Positions 1 through 10,302 of a stretch of 64,000 nucleotides of DNA are shown here, in pieces. The stretch comes from Pseudoxanthobacter soli DSM 19599 (lineage in GTDB: Bacteria; Pseudomonadota; Alphaproteobacteria; Rhizobiales; Segnochrobactraceae). A program made the translations under genes and the position numbers. The DNA lies in assembly GCF_900148505.1 (NCBI RefSeq), contig NZ_FRXO01000009.1, positions 62,001-126,000 on the forward strand, written 5' to 3'. The notes under the pieces are model-generated. The model worked only from the letters and a program-made list of their open reading frames with translations. It was not told where the DNA came from and ran no database searches. Every line of letters begins with the position of its first letter. Within the stretch, counting starts at the first letter, position 1.

Positions 1-325
1 TTTGCCGCCGGACGCCAGTCGCGCGGCATCCGGTTCTCGTCGCCGTAACCGACCGCGGCGGAGCGACCGCTCTTCCGCCCGGCGCCGGAGCCGGCCGTGA
101 CCGCCGGATGCGACCGCCGTTGGATAAAATTGCATCGATGCTTGGGAACCAAGTGTCAGGTTTTAGCCGCTAGGGTCACCCGGTCATGGTGCCGCCATCC
201 GCGCGGCCGGAAGGGTCCGGCGCGGGGAAAACGGCAGGGCGGCGGGCCGTTTCGGCCGCAGGCCTCGACCCGGCACCGGACCGGACGGTTTGTTCAAGAG
301 TACGGACGCGAGGCAGAGAAGACCC

Positions 326-3300
326 ATGGCGACCCAGACCCCGTTGGCGACCCAGACCTCCGACGCCTCGTCCGCCCCGAAGCCGTCGGCCGGCGGGGCC
401 GCCGTCGAAGGCAAGAACGCTGCCAAGGGTACCGCTGCGGGAGCCGACGCGCCGGCCGCCGACCTGACCGACGCCGCGCTTTCCGCGGTGGAGGAAGCGC
501 TGGCCGCGGACTTTCTCGCCGAAGAGACCGGCAGCGACGGCACGCCCGCCAAACGGACGCCGGCAGCAGACGCGCAGGACAAGACGACTTCCGACATGAC
601 CCAGCCAGAGACCCGCTCGCAGGCAGCTGCGTCCCGTTCCGCCGCGACCCGCATCGAGGACGATATCGACCCGTTCGCGCCCGCCAAGCGCCCGCGCCGC
701 GCGCGGCCGCGCCCGGCCGCCAACGACGACCGCCTCGGCATCGCCGGCAATCTCGTCCAGGGCGGCGCGAAGTCCTCCTCGCTCGGCTACGGCATCGCCC
801 TGCTCGCTTCGGCCGCCTGGGCCGGCCTCACCTTCTATGTCGGCTCGCGCGCCGGCGTGTCGCCGTTCCAGCCGGGCGCGTTCGCGCGGCCGGAGACGCT
901 GATGCTGATCGCCACCGCCGCCGTGCCTTCGGCGGCGTTCTTCGGCATCGCGGCCATGGTGGCGCGCGCCCGCGAACTGCGGCAGGCGGCGATGTCGATG
1001 GCGTTCGCCGCCGACCGCCTGACGCGGCCGGGCGACGCGATGACGGATTCCGTCGTCTCCGTCGGACAGACCATCCGCCGCGAGGTCGCGGCCATGGGCG
1101 ACGGCGTGGAGCGCGCGCTCGCCCGGGCGAGCGAACTGGAGGTGATGATCCATTCGGAGGTGTCGTCGCTGGAGCGCGCCTTCAACGACAACGAGCTGAA
1201 GGTGCGCACCCTGCTGGCCGAACTCGCGGCCGAGCGGGAGGCGATCACCAACAATGCCGAGCGGCTGCGCGCCGCGATCTCGGGCGCCCATCGCGGCTTC
1301 TCCGAAGACCTGCGCACCACCTCCGGCAAGTTCGCCGGCGAGATCGAGACCGCCACGGGCCAGCTCACCGCCACCATCGGCGCGACCGCCGAGAATGCGG
1401 TGGAGCTGATCGCCGGACGCGGCGAGGCGCTGGTGGACCGGCTGAAGAACGAGAGCAGCGCCGTCACCGCCGCCATCGACGCCAGCAGCGAGCAGGTCGC
1501 CGCGACCCTCCTGCAGCGCGGCGTGGAGGTGACGGAGGCGCTGAAGACCGTTTCCGCCGACATGAACGGCGAGATCGAGGCGGTTTCCGCGCGCGTCAAC
1601 ACTACCATCGAGACCACCGGCCGGCGCGTGGTCGACACGCTCGTCGAGCGCAGCGCCGCCGTGAACGACCAGCTGACGGCCTCGGGCCAGGCGGTCGCCG
1701 AATCCGTCGACATCCGCATGCGCGAGATCGGCGACGTGCTGTCCGCCAAGACCGGCGACATGATGCGCGCGCTCGACGACCACGCCGAAGCGGTGTCGCT
1801 GTCGCTCTCCGGCCGCATCGACGACATGAGCCGCACCATCGAATCGGCAGGCGGGCGGGTCACCGCCTCGGTCGATGCGGCGGGCGAAGCCGTCGTCGGA
1901 TCGTTGGAAGCGCGCATCACCTCGTTCGAGCGCAGCATCGCCGAGACCGGCGACACCGTCGCCTCGGCGCTCGAAGACCGCGTCACCGCGCTCGAAAGCG
2001 CCATCACGGCGACGAGCCTCGCCGTCACCGGCTCGATGGAAGAGCGCCTGCGCGATCTCGAAGGCTCCATCGCCGCATCCGGCACGTCGGTCACCGCGGC
2101 GCTGGAAGCGCGGGTGCGCGAGTTCGAAGCCGCCATCGAGCGCGTCGGCGGCAGCGCGTCCGACACCGCCAGGGTTCACGTCGACCAGCTTCGCGCCCGC
2201 ATCGGCGAGCTGGAAGCCGCCATCACCCAGTCCGGCCAGTCCGTCGCCGAGATGCTAAAGGATCGCGTGCGCACGTTCGAGGCGGCCATCGAGCAGGCCA
2301 GCACCGGCGCTCTCGCCGAGGCGGGCAGCCAGGTCGAGCGCCTGCGCGGCGACATCGCGACCCTCGAAAGCGCGATCGCCGGCTCCGGGCTCGCCGTTAC
2401 CGATGCGCTCAACGGGCGCGTTCAGGAGTTCCAGGCGGCCATCGAGCGGACCAGCACCGAGGCGACCGCCGCCGCCGGCAGCCATGTCGACCAGCTGCGC
2501 GCCAGCGTCGCGGCGCTCGAGGCCGCCATCGCCGCCGCGGGCGATGCCGCGACCTCCATGGTCGAGAACCGCACCGCGAGCGTGCGCGAGGCGTTCGACA
2601 GCGTGATCCGCACCTTCGAGGCGGCCGTCGGCGAGCAGACCGGCGCGGCGACCGCAGCACTCCAGGCCGAGGGCGCGGACATTGTCTCGGCGATCGGCAC
2701 CCAGATCGACCGCATCGGCGACGTGCTGAAGGGCACCGGCGAATCGATCGCGGTGGACCTGCAGCTTCACGGCGAGACGCTGTCCGCCGGGCTCGACGAA
2801 TCGATCGCCCGCCTCGACGCGGTGGTCAACGGCTCCGGCAACTCGGTCGCCGCACGGCTCGAAGACACCAGCCGCCGCATCGAGACCGCGATCACGGTGC
2901 AGGGCAACAGCCTGCAGAACGCCATCGACGAGCGCCACGCCGCGTTCGCGGAGATGCTCGCGAACCGCGCCGCGACCTTCCGCGCCACGCTCGACGACAC
3001 CGCCCACGACATGGCGAAGGCCGTCACCACCAAGTCGGCCGAACTCGGCCAGTCGTTCGAGAGCTCGGGGGCCGAGGTCGTGCGCATGATCGGCGAGCGC
3101 ACCGCGCACATCGCCGAGGACATCGCGGCCGCCGGCCACACCATCGCCGACCGGCTCGCCGCGCAGGCCGACGGGCTCCACGGCCAGATCGACGGCCGCC
3201 TCGCCAAGCTGGAGGCGCTGTTCGGCACCGAGATCGACGGCGCCATCGCCACCCTCGGCGACCGCACGGCGCGGCTCGAAACCCTGCTCTCCGACATGGT

Positions 3301-6300
3301 CGGCCGCCTCGACACCTCGCTTTCGGGCCGCACGGACGCGCTCAACGAGGCGTTCGAGTCCTACACCACCAGCCTGGTGCAGACCTTCGACGGCCAGACC
3401 GCCGCGTTCTCCTCGGTGTTCGATGCCCGCAGCGCGGCGCTCTCCGAGACCATCGCCGACCGCGCTGGCGCCTTCGCGGCGACCCTCGGCAATCAGGCCG
3501 AGATCCTGTCGTCGGCCATCGAGAACGGCAGCGCCAGCTTCGCCGAGACGGTGTCCGTCAACGCCGACGCGCTGGCCCAGCTCCTCGACACCAATACCAG
3601 CACGCTGGTCGCCGCGCTCGAAGGCCACACCGGCCTGCTGGAGGCGCGCGCCCGCGACCTGACCGAGACCATCGAGGCGAGCAGCCTGATGTTCTCCGAC
3701 ACGGTTTCCGCCCGCACCGGCGCGGTTTCCGAGACGCTTCGGGCCGAGGCGGAGGCGATCGCCGCGCGGATCGAAGGCACCACCGCCGCGCTCGCCGGCG
3801 CGATCACCACCGGCACCGACGGCCTGACCAGCGCCGTACGCCAGCAGTCGGAGGCCATCGCCGCCGAGATCGTTCGCCAGACCGCGACGCTCGAAGGCCG
3901 CACCGCCACATTTGTCTCCACCGTGTCCGCCAGCGCCGAGACGCTGGGTTCGCGCGCCGAGGCCCTCGCCGCGACCGTCGAAAGCGGCACCTCCGCCTTC
4001 GCCGCGACGGTCGAGACGCAGACGGTGTCGCTGACCGAGGCCGTGACCGCCAGCGCCGATGCGCTCGCCGCGGCGGTGGACAGCCGGACGGCCGAGCTTG
4101 CTGCCGCAGTCGACAGCCGGACGGCCGAGCTTGCCGCCGCGGTCGACAGCCGGACGGCCGAGCTTGCCGCCGCGGTCGACAGCCGGACGGCCGAGCTTGC
4201 CGCCGTGCTCGCGGCCAAGGCCGACAGCCTCGCCGAGACCGTCATCGCCCAGGCGACGGTGCTCGACACCCATGTCGCCGCCTTCGAAACCGCCGTCTCC
4301 GCCAAGGCCGACAGCCTCGCCGAGGCCGTCGCGGCGCAAAGCTCCGCGCTCGACACCCACGCCGCCGCCTATGTCGCCACGGTCGCCGCGAAGACGGACG
4401 CCTTCGGCGAGACCCTGACCGAGCGCGCCGACGCGCTGGCCGCCACCGTGGATGCCAAGGCCGACGCGCTGACGGAAGCCCTCGCCAGCCGGTCGGATGC
4501 GATCGTCGCCGCCGTGGAAAGCGGCACGGCCTCGTTCGCCGACATCGTCACCGCCCGCACCGCCGGCTTCACCGACGCGGTGCGCATCCAGGCGGAGGCG
4601 ATCTCGCTGCACACGGCAAACCTCTCCGACACCCTCTCCAGCCGCGCCGACGAACTGGCCGCGGCCATCGCCGAGCGCACCGCGGCGTTCTCCGCCGCGA
4701 CCGGAGCGAGCAGCGAGCAGATCGCAGACGCCATGCGTCTCCAGGCCGAGGCGCTCGGCGCCCGCGCCGACGAGCTGGCGGCCGCCATCGCCGAGCGCAC
4801 CGTCGCGTTCTCCACCACCGCCGGGGCGAGCAGCGAGCAGATCGCGGAGGCCATGCGCCTCCAGGCCGAGGCGCTCGGCGCCCGCGCCGACCAGCTGGCG
4901 GCGGCCATAGCCGAGCGCACCGCCGCGTTCTCCGCCACCGCCGGGGCGAGCAGCGAGCAGATCGCGGAGGCCATGCGCCTCCAGGCCGAGGAACTCAGCG
5001 CCAAGGCCGGTGCACTCGCCGCTTCCATCGCCGAGCAGACGGCGGCGTTCTCTGCCACCGTCGGCAGCAGCACCGGGGGAATCGAGACCACGGTCCGCGC
5101 CCAGGCCGAAGCGCTTCTCTCCGCCGTCGACGGCCACGCCGCGGCGATCGCGGAGCGGACGAGCGCCTTCACGGAAGCCGTCGCCGCGCAGACCGCGAGC
5201 CTGTCGGACAGCTTCGACAACAACACCGCGATGCTGGCGCACGTCATCGGCACCCACGGCGCCGGCCTCGCCGAGGTGGTCGCCATCCAGGCGGACGGGC
5301 TCGCCCAGACCCTCGACGGCCATGGCGCCCGCCTCGCCGACACCCTCGCCGAAGGCACCGCGTCGCTCTCCGGCGCGCTCGATGCCCACACCGAAGTGCT
5401 GTCCCGCACGCTGGAAGGCCATCGCGACCGGCTTTCCTCGTCGGTGGAAGGGGTCGGCGGCGCGCTGTCGACCGTCGTCGCCGAGCAGACCGAGACGTTC
5501 ACCCGCGCCATCGACGAGCGCTCGTCGTCGCTCATCGCCACGCTCGGGGCCACCGGCATCACGCTGGCTGCGACCGTCTCCGGCCATATCGCGACGCTGG
5601 TGCGCACGCTCGACGACAGCCGCGCCGCGCTGATCCAGGCGCTGGAGGCCAATGACGGCACCGTTTCGGAAGCCGTGAAGCGGCAGACCGAAGACCTCGT
5701 CGCCGCGTTCGACGAGCGTCGCACGGAGCTGGTGCGCCAGCTCGAAGCCTCGGTCGCTGCGATCGGGGATGCGGTGGCGGGCCAGACCGGCGTGCTCAAC
5801 CGCACGCTCGACGAGCGCGCCCAGGCCTTCGCCGAAGCCCTGCAGGCCGGCAGCGCGTCGCTCGTCGACGCCGTTTCGGCGGAGGGCGAACGCCTGACCC
5901 GTGATGTGACCGAGCGGGCGTCGACCATCGCCACCTCGCTCGAAGGCAGCGCGATGCGCATCGAAGCGACGGTGAACGGCCACGGCCAGATTCTCGCCGA
6001 CACCCTCGCCTCCCAGACCGAGGCGTTCGAGCGCACGGTGGCGGAGAAGGTCGAGGCTGCCTCGCAGCTCGTTACCGGCCACACCGAAACGCTGGCGAAC
6101 GTGCTCGACGAACGCACCCGCCGCGTCGACGCGGTGCTGGAGCAGCGTGCCCGCGAGATGAGCGAGACGCTGATCGAGCGCACCCGCGCCTTCGTTCAGG
6201 CGGTTCTGGAGGAACGGCTCGAGGTGGTCGCCGGTCTCGACGAGGCGGGCAACGCGCTTGTCACGAAGGCCGAGGCCGCCAGCACGGCGCTCGCCGAGCG

Positions 6301-8989
6301 CACCGCGGCGCTGCAGTCCATCGTCGCCGACGGCCTCGGCGAGATCGGCCGCACGCTCGGCAGCGAGACCGATCGCGCCCGCCAGACCGTGCAGGCTTTG
6401 CTCGGCGAGCTGCTCGGCGCGGTTTCGAACGAGAGCGAGAAGGCCCGCGAGCACCTGACCGGGGCGGCGGCGGAGATCGCCGGCAGCCTCAGCGCCGAGA
6501 CCGAGCAGGCGCGCACCGTGCTCGACGTCACGCTGCGCACCCTCAGCACGACGCTGTCCGACCGCACCGACGAGATCCGCCATGCGCTGGCGGCGACGGT
6601 CGGCCAGGCGATGCAGACCCTCACCGAGGAAGGCGCCCGCACCCGCGTCGCGGTGGCGACGGATGCCGCCGCGGCGGCGGACCTGATCGCGACCGAGAGC
6701 GAGCGCTCCCGCGCCAAGATCGTGGATGCCGCCAACGCGGTCGTCGCGGTCGTGGGCGAGGCGGTGGTTTCCGCGGTCGGCGAGGTCGAGCGCGCCGCCA
6801 CCGATGCCTCCAGCCGCGTCGAGACCATCGCGCTGCAGGCGAGCGGCGGCGTGTCGCAGATCGCCGCCAATATCGAGCAGAGCTCGACGGCGGCGGCAGC
6901 GGCCATCGAACAGGTCGCGGCCGCGGCCGAGCAGGCCGCCAGCACGGCGGCCGGCTCGCTCACCCGCGCCTCGGGCGAGGTGGAAGCCAACCTGACGGCC
7001 ACCGCGACCGAGATGGCCCGCCTGCTCGACGCCGATTCGAGCGCGCTGGTGCAGGCGATCCGCTCCGCGACCGGCACAATCTCCGGCACGCTTTCGACAA
7101 GCCGCGCCGGGCTGGAGCGGATGCTCTCCGAGCAGGGCATCAGCCTGGAGCAGATCCTGTCGGAGCACGGCCGCCAGATCCTCGCCGAGATCGAAGCCCA
7201 GACCGCCCGCGCCGCGGAGGTGCTGTCGGAGGAAGGCCGCAACGCGCTCGCCTCCACGGTCGCCGCCAGCGAGCGCATCCGCTCCGACGTCACCGGCACG
7301 CTGGCACGGCTGCAATCCGTCACAGCCGAGTTCGGCTCGACGGCCGATGCGGCGGGCAACGATCTCGGCCATCTCGGCGAGGCGATGCTGGCCCAGGCCG
7401 ACAGCCTGCGCCAGGCGGTCAGCGAGGCGAGCGAGAGCACCGGCCGGTCTGCGAGCGAGATCGCCCGCCAGACTGAGCGCCTCGGCTCCACCTCGACGGC
7501 GGTTCTGGCCGAACTGAACGAACTGGCCGGGCGCATCGAGGAGCAGTCCCGCGCGCTGACCTTCGCCACCCAGCAGCTCGACCAGGCCAACCAGATCGCC
7601 GACGCCACGCTGTCGCAGCGCCGCGAGGCCATCGAGGCGCTGACCGGCGACCTCTCGGCCAAGACCGAGGCCATGGAAGCGATGATGCAGGCCCTGACCG
7701 CCCAGGCGGAACAGGCCATCGCCGCCGCCGAGGCGCGGGCGACCGCGATCAGCCAGCGCGTCGCGGCGCAGGCCGAGGACCTGACCACGACGCTCGGCGC
7801 CAGCGCGGAGAACGCCGCGAGCGTACTCTCGTCCGGCCTCGAGGAGATCAAGCTCACCGCCGACCGCGAAGGCGAGCGCTCCCGCGAGGTGCTGCGCCGC
7901 GTGCAGCACGCCGTGACCGAGGAGATGAACCGGGTTCTCGGCGAGACCACCGCGCGCTTCGGGCGGCTGTCCTCGGAGATGTCGCAGGCCGCGGCCGCGA
8001 TGCGGCAGGAGCTGGAAGCCACCCGCGCCGAACTCCAGCGCGGCATCTTCGAGCTGCCGGAAGAAACCCAGCGCAGCACCAACGAGATGCGCCGGGCACT
8101 TTCTGGCCAGCTTCGGGCGCTCGACGAACTCGCCGCCATGGTCAGCCGGCAGTCCGCCGCCTTCGCCGTGGGCGCTCCGGCCCAGGGCGTTCCCGCTGCC
8201 GCGCAGCCGGCCCCGGTTCATGCGGCCGCTGCACACGCGGCGCCTGCACACGCGGCTGCGGCACAGTCCGCCACCGCGCGCCGGCCGGAGCCCGCAGCCG
8301 CCGCCGTCTCGGAGCCGTCCGTCCGCGTGGGCGAGCCGCAGGCCCGCGCGACGACGCGCCAGGCATCGCCCGCTCCCGCGGAGCCCTCGACGCTGCGCCG
8401 CACCCGGGGACCGGAGCAGCCCCCTGCCCCGCCCGCCGCCGAGCGTTCGTTCGGCGCCGCGCAGCCGCAGCCCCAGCCTGCGCCCGGCAAGGAGCGCGGC
8501 TGGCTGAGCGACCTGCTGCGCCGCGCCTCCGACGACGTCGCGGAACCGCAGCAGCCTGAGGACGAGCACGAGGACGGCCTCGACCTGCCGCCGCCGGCAC
8601 CCCGCGCGCCGGACGAGACCCATGGCGTCATGAACCCGGCGATCGCCCACAGCGATGCGCTCGACTCGCTGGTGGGCGACATCGCCCATGCCATCGACAA
8701 CGAGAGCTTCGCCACCCTATGGGCCCGCCGCCGCCTCGGCGAACGCAACGTGTTCACCCGCCGGCTCTACACCCTGAAGGGCCAGCAGACCTTCGACGAC
8801 GTGCGCCGCCGCTACCACCGCGACCCGTCGTTCCGGGCGGCGGTCGACCACTATATCGACGCGTTCGAACAGCTGCTGTCGGACATCGAGCCTGACGACC
8901 GCGACGGTGCCCGGGGCCAGGCCTACCTGACCTCGGAGACCGGCAAGGTCTATACCGTGCTCGCCCACGCCGCGAACCGGCTGGGCTGA
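326..8989 (+). CDS. Giant coiled-coil membrane protein, GPR/RgsE-like polar growth protein
   Basis: A 2887-residue protein. Two hydrophobic segments lie near residues 154-175 and 192-213. A very long helical Ala/Glu/Thr-rich region with apolipoprotein-like repeats follows to about residue 2620, then a Pro/Ala/His-rich linker and a compact conserved C-terminal domain (about the last 115 residues, with a WARRRLGERNVFTRRLY-type segment). This plan, two N-terminal membrane spans then a huge apolipoprotein-like coiled coil, is that of the growth pole ring protein GPR of Agrobacterium and RgsE of Sinorhizobium, which organise unipolar growth at the inner membrane. Those are near 2100 residues, so this one is longer, probably by internal repeat expansion. 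I chose ATG 326, preceded by GAGAAG; an in-frame TTG at 290 lies further upstream. Family assignment is by architecture only; another long coiled-coil protein is possible. Confidence 0.75.
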   Translation: MATQTPLATQTSDASSAPKPSAGGAAVEGKNAAKGTAAGADAPAADLTDAALSAVEEALAADFLAEETGSDGTPAKRTPAADAQDKTTSDMTQPETRSQAAASRSAATRIEDDIDPFAPAKRPRRARPRPAANDDRLGIAGNLVQGGAKSSSLGYGIALLASAAWAGLTFYVGSRAGVSPFQPGAFARPETLMLIATAAVPSAAFFGIAAMVARARELRQAAMSMAFAADRLTRPGDAMTDSVVSVGQTIRREVAAMGDGVERALARASELEVMIHSEVSSLERAFNDNELKVRTLLAELAAEREAITNNAERLRAAISGAHRGFSEDLRTTSGKFAGEIETATGQLTATIGATAENAVELIAGRGEALVDRLKNESSAVTAAIDASSEQVAATLLQRGVEVTEALKTVSADMNGEIEAVSARVNTTIETTGRRVVDTLVERSAAVNDQLTASGQAVAESVDIRMREIGDVLSAKTGDMMRALDDHAEAVSLSLSGRIDDMSRTIESAGGRVTASVDAAGEAVVGSLEARITSFERSIAETGDTVASALEDRVTALESAITATSLAVTGSMEERLRDLEGSIAASGTSVTAALEARVREFEAAIERVGGSASDTARVHVDQLRARIGELEAAITQSGQSVAEMLKDRVRTFEAAIEQASTGALAEAGSQVERLRGDIATLESAIAGSGLAVTDALNGRVQEFQAAIERTSTEATAAAGSHVDQLRASVAALEAAIAAAGDAATSMVENRTASVREAFDSVIRTFEAAVGEQTGAATAALQAEGADIVSAIGTQIDRIGDVLKGTGESIAVDLQLHGETLSAGLDESIARLDAVVNGSGNSVAARLEDTSRRIETAITVQGNSLQNAIDERHAAFAEMLANRAATFRATLDDTAHDMAKAVTTKSAELGQSFESSGAEVVRMIGERTAHIAEDIAAAGHTIADRLAAQADGLHGQIDGRLAKLEALFGTEIDGAIATLGDRTARLETLLSDMVGRLDTSLSGRTDALNEAFESYTTSLVQTFDGQTAAFSSVFDARSAALSETIADRAGAFAATLGNQAEILSSAIENGSASFAETVSVNADALAQLLDTNTSTLVAALEGHTGLLEARARDLTETIEASSLMFSDTVSARTGAVSETLRAEAEAIAARIEGTTAALAGAITTGTDGLTSAVRQQSEAIAAEIVRQTATLEGRTATFVSTVSASAETLGSRAEALAATVESGTSAFAATVETQTVSLTEAVTASADALAAAVDSRTAELAAAVDSRTAELAAAVDSRTAELAAAVDSRTAELAAVLAAKADSLAETVIAQATVLDTHVAAFETAVSAKADSLAEAVAAQSSALDTHAAAYVATVAAKTDAFGETLTERADALAATVDAKADALTEALASRSDAIVAAVESGTASFADIVTARTAGFTDAVRIQAEAISLHTANLSDTLSSRADELAAAIAERTAAFSAATGASSEQIADAMRLQAEALGARADELAAAIAERTVAFSTTAGASSEQIAEAMRLQAEALGARADQLAAAIAERTAAFSATAGASSEQIAEAMRLQAEELSAKAGALAASIAEQTAAFSATVGSSTGGIETTVRAQAEALLSAVDGHAAAIAERTSAFTEAVAAQTASLSDSFDNNTAMLAHVIGTHGAGLAEVVAIQADGLAQTLDGHGARLADTLAEGTASLSGALDAHTEVLSRTLEGHRDRLSSSVEGVGGALSTVVAEQTETFTRAIDERSSSLIATLGATGITLAATVSGHIATLVRTLDDSRAALIQALEANDGTVSEAVKRQTEDLVAAFDERRTELVRQLEASVAAIGDAVAGQTGVLNRTLDERAQAFAEALQAGSASLVDAVSAEGERLTRDVTERASTIATSLEGSAMRIEATVNGHGQILADTLASQTEAFERTVAEKVEAASQLVTGHTETLANVLDERTRRVDAVLEQRAREMSETLIERTRAFVQAVLEERLEVVAGLDEAGNALVTKAEAASTALAERTAALQSIVADGLGEIGRTLGSETDRARQTVQALLGELLGAVSNESEKAREHLTGAAAEIAGSLSAETEQARTVLDVTLRTLSTTLSDRTDEIRHALAATVGQAMQTLTEEGARTRVAVATDAAAAADLIATESERSRAKIVDAANAVVAVVGEAVVSAVGEVERAATDASSRVETIALQASGGVSQIAANIEQSSTAAAAAIEQVAAAAEQAASTAAGSLTRASGEVEANLTATATEMARLLDADSSALVQAIRSATGTISGTLSTSRAGLERMLSEQGISLEQILSEHGRQILAEIEAQTARAAEVLSEEGRNALASTVAASERIRSDVTGTLARLQSVTAEFGSTADAAGNDLGHLGEAMLAQADSLRQAVSEASESTGRSASEIARQTERLGSTSTAVLAELNELAGRIEEQSRALTFATQQLDQANQIADATLSQRREAIEALTGDLSAKTEAMEAMMQALTAQAEQAIAAAEARATAISQRVAAQAEDLTTTLGASAENAASVLSSGLEEIKLTADREGERSREVLRRVQHAVTEEMNRVLGETTARFGRLSSEMSQAAAAMRQELEATRAELQRGIFELPEETQRSTNEMRRALSGQLRALDELAAMVSRQSAAFAVGAPAQGVPAAAQPAPVHAAAAHAAPAHAAAAQSATARRPEPAAAAVSEPSVRVGEPQARATTRQASPAPAEPSTLRRTRGPEQPPAPPAAERSFGAAQPQPQPAPGKERGWLSDLLRRASDDVAEPQQPEDEHEDGLDLPPPAPRAPDETHGVMNPAIAHSDALDSLVGDIAHAIDNESFATLWARRRLGERNVFTRRLYTLKGQQTFDDVRRRYHRDPSFRAAVDHYIDAFEQLLSDIEPDDRDGARGQAYLTSETGKVYTVLAHAANRLG
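4076..4207 (+). repeat. Four tandem 33-bp coding repeats
   Basis: Four nearly identical 33-bp units in phase with the giant coiled-coil gene, each encoding VDSRTAELAAA (the last unit ends in V). Units two to four are almost identical at the DNA level, which indicates recent duplication within an otherwise diverged repeat region. Eleven residues is the classical apolipoprotein-type helical repeat length. Confidence 0.95.
4681..5070 (+). repeat. 120-bp (40-residue) tandem repeats inside the coiled-coil gene
   Basis: About three and a quarter direct copies of a 120-bp unit encode a 40-residue block with the core ASSEQIAEAMRLQAE followed by ARADELAAAIAERT. Copies line up exactly every 120 bases, and the middle copies differ by only a few bases. 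This is a second, larger duplication next to the 33-bp repeats. Confidence 0.9.
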
Positions 8990-9014
8990 TATCGCGGCGG
9001 ACCGACATCGGCGA

Positions 9015-9043
9015 CCGGAGGCAGGTCCGATCCCTGCCTCCGG
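9015..9043 (+). terminator. Hairpin after the giant gene
   Basis: A perfect 11-bp stem (CCGGAGGCAGG / CCTGCCTCCGG) with a 7-base loop starts 25 bases after the stop codon. It has no T run, so it may be a weak or Rho-assisted terminator or an mRNA 3'-end stabiliser. Confidence 0.6.
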
Positions 9044-9083
9044 ATCGCTGCCTCCACATCGCTGCCCTGGATCGCTACCTCCG
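9029..9083. repeat. Degenerate 13-14-bp tandem repeat
   Basis: Four imperfect copies of GATCGCTGCCTCCG-like units follow one another and overlap the right arm of the preceding hairpin. The repeat looks like slippage expansion of the hairpin arm. The rest of the 8990-9260 gap holds nothing else recognised. Confidence 0.65.
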
Positions 9084-9260
9084 GATCCCCGCCACCCCGT
9101 GTCCCTGTCTCCACCATGCCTCCCGATCACGCCGCCAGGAGCGGGCACTGGGGTCGGGGAGGCATGAGATTGATCCCATCAATAGGTAGTTTCCGGCATG
9201 CGGGCCATCCGCACCGATGGCGTTCCCGCCTGCTCCCCGCCTTCGACGATCTGACCGGCG

Positions 9261-10163
9261 TCACGCGCTTTCGGCCATCGCGGCGCGCAGGCGCGGCACC
9301 GACCAGTCCATGAAGCAGCGGACCTTCGGCGGCAGCGGCTCCGACGGCGCGTAGATCAGGTTCACGGGGAGCGGTTCCGGCGCGAAGTCGGCGAGCAGTT
9401 CCCGCAAACGGCCCGTCCGCAACTCGTCCGCGACCTGATAGGACAACAGACGGATGATGCCGACATCCGCGAGGGCCGCCTGAACTGCCGCCCCTGTGGT
9501 GTTGACCGCGAGCTTCGGGCGCGGCTCGACCGCGAAGGCGACGCTGTCGCGGCGATAGCGCCACTCCGGCGCGACGGCGAAGCCCTGGAAACTGATGCCG
9601 TCGTGGCGGACGAGGTCCTCCGGCCGCTCGGGCACGCCGCGCCGGGCGAGATAGCCGGGGCTGGCGCAGATCACCCGGCGCACGGTGCCGACGCGCGTGG
9701 CGATCAGCGCGCTGTCCGCGAGGTGCCCGATGCGCAGCGCGACATCGACATGCTCGTCGGAGAGACTGACCTGCCGATCGGCCAGCGTCAGCCTGAGGTT
9801 GATCTCCGGCTGTTCCTCCAAAAAGCCCAGCACGACGGGAAGCAGATGGCGCTGCCCGAACTCCACCGGCGCGGTGACGTGAAAGCCGCCGCGCAGCGCG
9901 CCGAAATCGCCCGCGGCCTCGCGCTCCGCCGCCTCCAGATCCTCTAAAATCCGCCGGGATGCGGCAACGAACGCACGGCCCTCCTCCGTCAGAGCGAGGC
10001 CCCGGCTGGTACGCAGCAGCAGGCGGGCGCCGAGATGCCGTTCGAGTTCGCCGACCTTGCGGCTGATCGTGGCAAGCGGCGTACCCAGCCGCCGCGCCCC
10101 CGCCGAGAGGCTGCCGGCCTCGACGACCGCCACCAGCACCGTCATGGCATCGAACCGATCCAT
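9261..10163 (-). CDS. LysR-family transcriptional regulator
   Basis: A 300-residue protein with an N-terminal winged helix-turn-helix (residues about 3-60: FDAMTVLVAVVEAGSLSAGARR, then ATISRKVGELERHLG) and a LysR-type effector domain. Length and layout are standard for the family. It is divergent from the Tat-exported metallo-beta-lactamase-fold gene, the usual LysR arrangement, so that gene is its likely target. The start is ATG 10163. The inducer cannot be told from sequence; the closest look is to the DNA-binding CrgA/YafC-like group that controls oxidoreductase genes. Confidence 0.93.
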   Translation of the reverse strand: MDRFDAMTVLVAVVEAGSLSAGARRLGTPLATISRKVGELERHLGARLLLRTSRGLALTEEGRAFVAASRRILEDLEAAEREAAGDFGALRGGFHVTAPVEFGQRHLLPVVLGFLEEQPEINLRLTLADRQVSLSDEHVDVALRIGHLADSALIATRVGTVRRVICASPGYLARRGVPERPEDLVRHDGISFQGFAVAPEWRYRRDSVAFAVEPRPKLAVNTTGAAVQAALADVGIIRLLSYQVADELRTGRLRELLADFAPEPLPVNLIYAPSEPLPPKVRCFMDWSVPRLRAAMAESA

Positions 10164-10185
10164 GTCGCCTTCCAGTAAATGAGAG

Positions 10186-10230
10186 GAGCATTCCCGAACA
10201 TACAGGATACGCCAACAAACCGGGAAGCTC
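10186..10230. promoter_or_regulatory. Inverted repeat in the divergent LysR promoter region
   Basis: Arms GAGC-A-TTCCCG and CGGGAAGCTC (one bulged base) are separated by 24 bases, midway between the divergent lysR-type gene and the exported hydrolase gene. Position and symmetry fit a regulator site, though the spacing is wider than a classical T-N11-A box. Confidence 0.4.
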
Positions 10231-10302
10231 TAGCGTGAGCCACTGGCGGGTGGAAGCGGCTCTGGAGAGCGCCTCGCCGATCGATCACAGGAGGAGGACC
10301 CC

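Noticed and set aside
97-8689. Very long open frames over the giant gene (1852 codons in another plus frame; 2144 codons on the minus strand)
   Set aside because: They result from high GC and the repeated codon pattern of the coiled-coil gene. Their translations are Arg/Gly-rich low-complexity sequence without domains or ribosome sites.
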